Origin: JAJZJT01 sp049964655
Lineage (GTDB): Bacteria > Actinomycetota > Acidimicrobiia > Acidimicrobiales > RAAP-2
Length of the DNA: 11,179 nucleotides
NCBI GenBank assembly: GCA_049964655.1
Contig: JBMFXC010000083.1
Location: 1-11,179 of the forward strand
Reading direction: 5' to 3'
Part shown: positions 6,714 through 11,179 of the stretch, piece after piece
How the letters are laid out: every line of letters begins with the position of its first letter
How positions within the stretch are numbered: the stretch's first letter is position 1
The notes under the pieces: model-generated
The model's database searches: none
What the model saw: the letters and a program-made list of their open reading frames with translations, nothing else
Told to the model about the DNA's origin: nothing
Translations under genes and position numbers: made by a program

Positions 6714-7445
6714 TCACCCCTCGGAGTCCAGCGCCTCGGCGTGCTCCCGCACCCTGGTCAGGGCCGCCTCGCGGGCACCGAGGATGTGGGCCGCGGCAGC
6801 GGCCCGGGCCGCTTCGGGATCGCGCGACCGGATGGCCTCGAACAGCACCCGGTGGTCGTGACGAGACTGCTCGACGCGTCCGGGAATGGCCAGCGTGGTG
6901 TCCATGCCGGAGGCCAGCATCTCCTGGAGGATCCCGAGTGTCTGGAGGAGGAAGCGGTTCTTGGCCATCTCGACGATGCGGAGGTGGAACGCGGCGTCCA
7001 GCCGGCCGAGCCTGTCGAAGTCGATCGGCTCGCGGCGCGCCTCCTCCTCCGCCTCGAAAGCGGCTCGGAGCGAGTCGATCTCCTCCGTCGTGGCGTTGGC
7101 GGCCGCCCAGGCGGCAGCGGGCACCTCGAGCACCTGGCGCATGGCGAAGAGCTCGGCCAGGGACACCTCGAGGTGGGCGAGCCTCGAGCGGATGGTGTCC
7201 CCCTCTCCCTCGCCGACGAAGACCCCCTGGCCGTGCTTGACCACCACGCGACCGTGCGCCTCGAGCGTCTTGACGGCTTCGCGGAGCGCCGGCCGGCTCA
7301 CACCCAACAGGCGTGCCATCTCGCGCTCCGCCGGAAGCCGGTCGCCCGGCTGCAACTGCTCGGCGACGATGAGCTCTTCGATGCGGGCGACGATGCGGTC
7401 GGCGAGGCTGCCCGCTTCCTTGATCGGGCTCCAGAGCGAGTCCAT
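6714..7445 (-). CDS. GntR-family transcriptional regulator with FCD domain
   Basis: 243-aa FadR-subfamily regulator. A winged helix-turn-helix spans about residues 13-77 (ADRIVARIEELI, LPAEREMARLLGVSRPALREAV, KHGQGVFV), followed by an all-helical FCD ligand domain. The candidate metal-site residues Asp150, His154, His198 and His220 are all present, as in FCD proteins that sense carboxylic acids. ATG at 7445 is chosen because AAGGAGG lies just upstream (a short 3-base spacer) and the domain begins normally. The open frame extends 100 codons further but has no family sequence there. It lies between the catabolic operon and the transporter ATPase gene, with matching operator motifs at both flanks. 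It is most likely an autoregulated repressor released by a sugar-acid intermediate. The ligand is unknown. Confidence 0.93.
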   Translation of the reverse strand: MDSLWSPIKEAGSLADRIVARIEELIVAEQLQPGDRLPAEREMARLLGVSRPALREAVKTLEAHGRVVVKHGQGVFVGEGEGDTIRSRLAHLEVSLAELFAMRQVLEVPAAAWAAANATTEEIDSLRAAFEAEEEARREPIDFDRLGRLDAAFHLRIVEMAKNRFLLQTLGILQEMLASGMDTTLAIPGRVEQSRHDHRVLFEAIRSRDPEAARAAAAAHILGAREAALTRVREHAEALDSEG

Positions 7446-7470
7446 CGGCCTCCTTCGGCGTCGAGGCGCA

Positions 7471-7498
7471 GGGCACCGCGCCCGTGCCCGCCGTGCCC
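7471..7498 (-). other. Hairpin with two alternative pairings in the gntR leader
   Basis: GGGCAC (7471-7476) can pair with either of two GTGCCC copies (7484-7489 or 7493-7498). It lies between the predicted gntR promoter and its ribosome site, in a leader of about 95 bases. It may affect expression or simply reflect GC-rich sequence. Confidence 0.25.
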
Positions 7499-7545
7499 AC
7501 CGATCGTTGGCTGGACGGCGACAGCGCTCGCCTGCTCTGGTTGCC

Positions 7546-7574
7546 ATCATAGCCCGAGACCTGTAGGTTGGTAA
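7546..7574 (-). promoter_or_regulatory. Predicted gntR promoter
   Basis: On the minus strand TTACCA (7569-7574, 4 of 6) and TATGAT (7546-7551, 5 of 6) are separated by exactly 17 bases. This is the best sigma-70-type promoter in the window. Transcription would start near 7540, about 95 bases before the gntR ATG. The -35 element lies inside operator site 2, which predicts autoregulation. Confidence 0.6.
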
Positions 7575-7586
7575 GAGGTCATATCT
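7569..7586 (+). promoter_or_regulatory. Predicted GntR (FCD) operator, site 2
   Basis: The plus strand reads TGGTAAGAGGTCATATCT, 16 of 18 bases equal to site 1. GGTAA at 7570-7574 and TTACC at 7588-7592 also form outer inverted arms. It sits in an unusually AT-rich patch between the divergent gntR and ABC ATPase genes and covers the gntR -35. The motif reads toward the ATPase gene just as site 1 reads toward the catabolic operon. Confidence 0.6.
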
Positions 7587-7643
7587 ATTACCGCTACACC
7601 GCGGCATCCGGTCACGCCGGCGTCCGGGTGGCGTCCCGACCTC

Positions 7644-7658
7644 GATGACGAGGTCATC
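7644..7658. promoter_or_regulatory. Palindrome sharing the operator core, possible site 3
   Basis: GATGAC-GAG-GTCATC is a perfect 6+6 inverted repeat. It contains GAGGTCAT (7650-7657), the 8-base core of sites 1 and 2, and lies 24 bases before the ATPase start. The same 8-mer also occurs once inside the SAF coding region on the minus strand, so chance is possible. Confidence 0.3.
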
Positions 7659-7682
7659 CGTGGGTCGGAAGGGGGAGGGCAC

Positions 7683-8864
7683 GTGGCAACGGTGAGCCTC
7701 GATCAGGTGACCAAGGTCTACCCGAACGGCGTCGAAGCGGTGCACGAGCTGGAGCTCGACGTCGCCGACGGCGAGTTCATCGTGCTGGTGGGACCGTCAG
7801 GTTGCGGGAAGACCACGGCGCTCCGCATGGTCGCGGGGTTGGAGAGCATCACGGCGGGTGAGCTCCAGATCGCCGGCCGGGTCATGAACGACGTGCCCTC
7901 CAAGGATCGCGACATCGCCATGGTGTTCCAGAACTACGCCCTCTACCCGCACATGACCGTGGCACAGAACATCGGTTTCGCACTGAAGCTGAGGAAGCTG
8001 CCCAAGGACGAGATCGCCCGAAAGGTGCGTGAGGCAGCGTCGATCCTGAGCCTCACCGACCAGCTCGACCGGAAGCCGGGGCAGCTCTCGGGCGGGCAGC
8101 GCCAGCGGGTGGCCATGGGCCGGGCGATCGTCCGCGATCCCTCGGTGTTCCTGATGGACGAACCGCTCTCGAACCTCGACGCCAAGCTGCGAGTCCAGAT
8201 GCGGGCCGAGGTCTCCCGGCTGCAACGGAGGCTCGGTGTCGCGACGCTGTACGTCACCCACGACCAGATCGAGGCGATGACCATGGGTGATCGCGTGGCG
8301 GTGATGCACTCCGGCGTCCTCCAACAGTGCGCCGCTCCCCAAGTGCTCTATGCCCAGCCCGCCAACTTGTTCGTGGCGGCCTTCATCGGTTCGCCGTCGA
8401 TGAACCTCTACGAAGCAACCTTGTCGGACGACGCACAGGCCATCCGACTCGGTTCCCAGGCGGTCACGCTGCCGGCCGACTCCCAGCGCACCCGTCCCGG
8501 TCTGGCGTCCTACCGCGGCCGCACGTTTGCCGTGGGCATCCGTCCAGAGCACCTGAAGCTGGCCGGTGCCGACGAGGGGGCGGCTCGGCTGGCGGCCGAC
8601 GTCGAGCTGGTCGAGGCGTTGGGGCCCGAGCTGCTGGTGCACTTCCGGCTGGACGCCACCCAGGTACAGGTGGGCGGGGCACTTTCCGAGGACGAGGACC
8701 TCGGAGACCTGAGGATCGGCCCAGCCAGCCGGACCACTTCGGCCGGGGTGGCCCGAGTTCCCCCGACCACCGCCGTCCGTGTGGGGGACCAGATCGCCTT
8801 CGACGTGGCTACCGAGCACCTCCACTTCTTCGACCTCGAGACCGGAGCCGCCATCGGGGCGTGA
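7683..8864 (+). CDS. Sugar ABC transporter ATPase, MalK/UgpC/MsiK type
   Basis: 393-aa nucleotide-binding subunit of a CUT1-type carbohydrate importer, acting at the inner face of the membrane with a permease pair. Motifs are complete: Walker A GPSGCGKT (37-44), Q-loop Gln83, signature LSGGQ (135-139), Walker B VFLMDE (155-160), D-loop SNLDA and H-loop His193. A C-terminal TOBE/OB regulatory region follows, with the RPEHLKLAG stretch. GTG at 7683 has a GGGGGAGGG ribosome site 3 bases upstream. No permease or solute-binding gene is adjacent. Such orphan ATPases often serve several importers in actinomycetes (MsiK). It is divergent from gntR with an operator-like motif between, so it may belong to the sugar-acid regulon and energise uptake of its substrate through a permease encoded elsewhere. 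Confidence 0.95.
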   Translation: MATVSLDQVTKVYPNGVEAVHELELDVADGEFIVLVGPSGCGKTTALRMVAGLESITAGELQIAGRVMNDVPSKDRDIAMVFQNYALYPHMTVAQNIGFALKLRKLPKDEIARKVREAASILSLTDQLDRKPGQLSGGQRQRVAMGRAIVRDPSVFLMDEPLSNLDAKLRVQMRAEVSRLQRRLGVATLYVTHDQIEAMTMGDRVAVMHSGVLQQCAAPQVLYAQPANLFVAAFIGSPSMNLYEATLSDDAQAIRLGSQAVTLPADSQRTRPGLASYRGRTFAVGIRPEHLKLAGADEGAARLAADVELVEALGPELLVHFRLDATQVQVGGALSEDEDLGDLRIGPASRTTSAGVARVPPTTAVRVGDQIAFDVATEHLHFFDLETGAAIGA

Positions 8865-8873
8865 CGGCTCCGG
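8842..8873 (+). terminator. Hairpin spanning the ATPase stop codon
   Basis: CCGGAGCCG (8842-8850) and CGGCTCCGG (8865-8873) form a perfect 9-bp stem with a 14-base loop that contains the TGA stop. There is no U-tract. A possible terminator for the plus-strand gene. Confidence 0.35.
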
Positions 8874-8882
8874 GGCAAGCTT

Positions 8883-8903
8883 CGGGCAGGCGGTCCGTGC
8901 CCG
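8883..8903. terminator. Hairpin between convergent genes
   Basis: CGGGCA (8883-8888) pairs with TGCCCG (8898-8903) across a 9-base loop in the 55-base gap between the convergent ATPase and MerR genes. It could act on either transcript. It has no U-tract, so support is weak. Confidence 0.3.
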
Positions 8904-8919
8904 CGGTCTGGTCGGAGCG

Positions 8920-9516
8920 CTACGACCCCGAGGTGGAGCGGCGTTCCCGGTGACGACGGATGCGGGCATCCAGCTCTTCGAGGAAGGCGGCCAGTGCGCC
9001 GATCTTGCTCTCGACCTGGGCACGCAGGTCCACGAGCACGTCGTCGGCCTCGTCGAGGAGGTGCTGTTGGTCGTGGTCGGCGCTGTTGCGGAACTGTTCT
9101 CGCAAGGCGCGCAGGCGGTCTTCGGCGGTCACGATGCGGCGGATCTCCTCGAGGTTGAACCCCATCAGGCTCTGCAGCTCGCGGATGCGCTGGACCCGCT
9201 CGACATCGGCGGCGCAGTAGTGCCTGCTGCCGCCCGGGCGGCGGAGGTGCGGAGTGAGGAGCCCGACCTCCTCGTAGTAGCGCAACGTGCGCTCGGAGAT
9301 GCCCAAGCGGCTGGCCACCGTTCCGATCTTGAGCAGCTCGTTCGGCTCCGGGCGGTCGGTTGGCTCCGGGCGGTCGGTTGGCTCCGGGCGGTCGGTTGGC
9401 TCCGGGCGGTCGGTTGGCTTCACGGCCACGGTTGACGGCTGGTCGGACGCCATCGTCTTGCGGGACGCGGGCTGGCCCGATCCGGAGCGCTCGTCCGCCG
9501 GTCGTCCGGTGCTCAC
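8920..9516 (-). CDS. MerR-family regulator with N-terminal PTDRPE repeats
   Basis: 198-aa MerR-type regulator. From the GTG at 9516, residues 1-59 are a low-complexity tail including four exact PTDRPE units (34-57). The winged helix-turn-helix follows (LLKIGTVASRLGISERTLRYYEEVGLL, HYCAADVERVQRIRELQSLMGFNLEEI), then a long charged helix suited to the dimerising coiled coil. There is no cysteine cluster for metal binding and no large ligand domain, so the inducer is not apparent. GTG at 9516 overlaps the stop of the MFS gene (GTGA), which suggests co-translation and a local role controlling that exporter. ATG at 9453 (residue 22) is another possible start, and neither has a good ribosome site. 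It converges on the ATPase gene. Confidence 0.88.
   Translation of the reverse strand: MSTGRPADERSGSGQPASRKTMASDQPSTVAVKPTDRPEPTDRPEPTDRPEPTDRPEPNELLKIGTVASRLGISERTLRYYEEVGLLTPHLRRPGGSRHYCAADVERVQRIRELQSLMGFNLEEIRRIVTAEDRLRALREQFRNSADHDQQHLLDEADDVLVDLRAQVESKIGALAAFLEELDARIRRHRERRSTSGS
9344..9415. repeat. Four perfect 18-bp tandem repeats inside the MerR gene
   Basis: The unit GGCTCCGGGCGGTCGGTT occurs at 9344, 9362, 9380 and 9398 without a mismatch. On the minus strand it encodes PTDRPE in frame. Identity at the DNA level, including silent positions, points to recent slippage expansion and probable copy-number variation between strains. Confidence 0.95.
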
Positions 9517-11179
9517 GACGCGCGTCGGCGGCGAGACCCGCTACGTCGTTTGGCGGCCACCGAGCCTCCGGGTTGTTCCAACGAGCGTGCTGCGGATGGA
9601 GCGCCCACCAGGTCGTCGTTGGGCTGGCGGGTCCCGTTCGTGCCCACCAGGTCGCCGTTGGGCCGCTCACCGAGCTGGAGCGCGGTGACGACCGTTCCGG
9701 GCTCGTCGTCTGCTTGCTTCAGCTCGTCACCCTCCACGTAGTGGTACTTGCCGCCACGCAGCCACGAGGCGACAGCGGCGATAGCGCAGGCGATGGCGGC
9801 GAAGTCGAACGCTTCTCGTAGGCCGTTCATGAACGGTTTCGACACGAGTTTGGGGAAGAAGCTCCGCCCGGTGAGGTAGGCGGCGTGAGCGTGGGACAGG
9901 TGTCCGAGCGCGGGTCCGAGGAGCTGCGCCATGGGGTTGTAGCCCAAGAAGGCGGCGAAGAGCGCCCCGGTGGGCGGCAGGTGCGACACCTTGGAGGCGG
10001 CTGCAGCGGGGACGCCTTGGGCGACGAGCCCGTGGTAGAGGCTGCCCGGCAGACCGCTTGCCAGTCCGGTGATGATCAGGGTGAAGAAGATGCCGATGGA
10101 AAGCACCATGGCCGAGTTCTGGAAGGTGGCGGTCATCCCCGAACCGGCGCCGCGCTGGTTGGGCGGGAGGCTGTTCATGATGCCGGCTCGGTTCGGCGAG
10201 GCAAACAGCCCCATGGCCAGCCCGTTGACCAGCAGCAGCAGGGCAAACCAGAGGTAGGAGAAGTTGGCGGGGAGCAGCTCGAGGAGCCCGAAGCTCGCTG
10301 CTGCGGCGATCATGCCGCCGGTGGCGAACGGCCGGGCTCCGAAGTGGTCCGACAGGTAGCCCGACATCGGCCCGGCGATGAGGAACCCGGCGGTGAGCGG
10401 CAGCATGTAGATGCCGGCCCACAGCGGGGTGTTGGCGAAGCTGTAGCCGTGCTGGGGCAGCCAGATGCCTTGGAGCCAGATGATCAGGATGAACATCAGT
10501 CCGCCCCTTCCGAGCCCGGCGAGCAGGCTGGCTACGTTGCCGGCGGCAAACGCTCGGATCCGGAACAGCGGCAGGCGGAACATCGGGTTGGCCACCTTGG
10601 TCTCGATGTAGCCGAAGACCCCGAGCACGACGATCCCGCCGACGATGGCGCCGATCACCCACGGGTTGGTCCAGCCCATCGAGTGCCCGCCGTAGGGCTC
10701 GATGCCATACGTGATGCCCACCAGCACGGCGATCAGACCGACGGCAAAGGTGACGTTCCCCCACCAGTCGATGTGCGAGGCAGTACGTACTCCTTTCTCG
10801 ACCAGCTTGAAGTAGGCCCAGAAGGTGCCGAACACGCCGAAGGGGACCGACACCAGGAACACCAGGTGCCATTCGACCGGACCGAGCAGTCCACCGAGGA
10901 CCAGCCCGAGGAACGAGCCGCCGATGGCAGCCACTTGGTTCACTCCCAAGGCGAGGCCTCGTTGGTGGGGTGGGAAGGCGTCGGTGAGGATCGCCGAGGA
11001 GTTGGCGAACAGCAGCGCTCCGCCGACGCCTTGGAACACCCGCATGACGATGAGCCACAGCGCCCCGGCCGTCCCGTGCATCCAGGTGACGGCCAACAGG
11101 ATCGAGAACACGCTGAAGACGGCGAAGCCGAGGTTGTACATCTTCACCCGGCCGAACATGTCTCCGAGGCGCCCGAAGC
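9513..11179 (-). CDS. MFS multidrug-type exporter (DHA2-like), 5' end outside the window
   Basis: Partial membrane transporter; 555 codons are visible and the frame stays open to the window edge. Residues just before the internal ATG at 11159 read FGRLGD, continuing into MFGRVK. This completes the MFS loop 2-3 motif (GRLGDxFGR), so the ATG is not the true start and at least the first two membrane segments are missing. Many hydrophobic segments follow, including RVFQGVGGALLFANSSAILTD and GSFLGLVLGGLL, which resembles the antiporter motif of the 14-TM DHA2/EmrB-QacA group. The last 70 or so residues form a hydrophilic tail ending in KRRSGSRRRRAS. Predicted to export small hydrophobic compounds by proton antiport; the substrate is unknown. 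Its stop overlaps the MerR start, so the two form a pair. Confidence 0.9.
   Translation of the reverse strand, partial: FGRLGDMFGRVKMYNLGFAVFSVFSILLAVTWMHGTAGALWLIVMRVFQGVGGALLFANSSAILTDAFPPHQRGLALGVNQVAAIGGSFLGLVLGGLLGPVEWHLVFLVSVPFGVFGTFWAYFKLVEKGVRTASHIDWWGNVTFAVGLIAVLVGITYGIEPYGGHSMGWTNPWVIGAIVGGIVVLGVFGYIETKVANPMFRLPLFRIRAFAAGNVASLLAGLGRGGLMFILIIWLQGIWLPQHGYSFANTPLWAGIYMLPLTAGFLIAGPMSGYLSDHFGARPFATGGMIAAAASFGLLELLPANFSYLWFALLLLVNGLAMGLFASPNRAGIMNSLPPNQRGAGSGMTATFQNSAMVLSIGIFFTLIITGLASGLPGSLYHGLVAQGVPAAAASKVSHLPPTGALFAAFLGYNPMAQLLGPALGHLSHAHAAYLTGRSFFPKLVSKPFMNGLREAFDFAAIACAIAAVASWLRGGKYHYVEGDELKQADDEPGTVVTALQLGERPNGDLVGTNGTRQPNDDLVGAPSAARSLEQPGGSVAAKRRSGSRRRRAS
9603..9663. repeat. 22-bp direct repeat in the MFS tail, 39-bp offset
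   Basis: Bases 9603-9624 and 9642-9663 match at 21 of 22 positions. On the minus strand they encode two PN(G/D)DLVG units 13 residues apart in the hydrophilic C-terminal tail of the exporter. This is an in-frame duplication that does not affect membrane segments. Confidence 0.8.

Noticed and set aside
4461..7574. Plus-strand open frame of 1037 codons
   Set aside because: It is antisense to the aldehyde dehydrogenase, UxaA, SAF and gntR genes, which all have clear family motifs. The translation is Gly/Arg/Asp/His-rich without domains, a usual artefact of high GC content.
7446..7745. 100-codon N-terminal extension of GntR
   Set aside because: It is Arg-rich without domains, crosses the gntR promoter and runs antisense into the ATPase gene. 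The ATG at 7445 has a ribosome site and a normal family N-terminus.

Overview
This is a GC-rich window (roughly 70% GC by eye) with dense, tightly packed genes, many GTG starts and GTGA stop/start overlaps. That pattern suggests a high-GC actinomycete-type bacterium (Actinomycetota); nothing visible fixes a lower taxon. No RNA genes, insertion sequences, CRISPR arrays or phage genes were seen.

Left two thirds (81-6580, all on the minus strand): one six-gene operon that looks like non-phosphorylative sugar-acid catabolism. In transcription order it encodes a small SAF-domain protein and a large UxaA/GarD-type protein (the two halves of an altronate/galactarate-type dehydratase), an aldehyde dehydrogenase of the succinate/2-oxoglutarate-semialdehyde type, an IlvD/Edd-family Fe-S dehydratase close to pentonate dehydratases, a short-chain dehydrogenase, and a DapA-superfamily lyase. 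Gaps are short or negative. There is no kinase. The set fits dehydration of one or more aldonates or aldarates to 2-keto-3-deoxy acids. These would then either be converted by the DapA-family enzyme to 2-oxoglutarate semialdehyde and oxidised to 2-oxoglutarate (Weimberg-like), or be cleaved to pyruvate plus an aldehyde that is oxidised. The substrate cannot be read from the sequence.

Middle (6581-7682): an FCD-type GntR repressor gene (minus strand) lies upstream of the operon. An 18-base motif matching at 16 positions occurs before the operon and again between gntR and the divergent transporter gene, where it overlaps the predicted gntR promoter. This suggests one autoregulated regulon. The operon leader also holds a 16-codon reading frame with a near-perfect Shine-Dalgarno sequence that overlaps the first gene.

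Right third: a plus-strand MalK/UgpC/MsiK-type sugar ABC transporter ATPase with no permease or binding protein beside it, then convergently a minus-strand pair made of a 14-TM-type MFS exporter (5' end outside the window) and a MerR-family regulator, joined by a GTGA overlap. The MerR protein carries a four-copy PTDRPE repeat encoded by perfect 18-bp tandem repeats. This pair looks like a drug-efflux unit unrelated to the sugar-acid genes.
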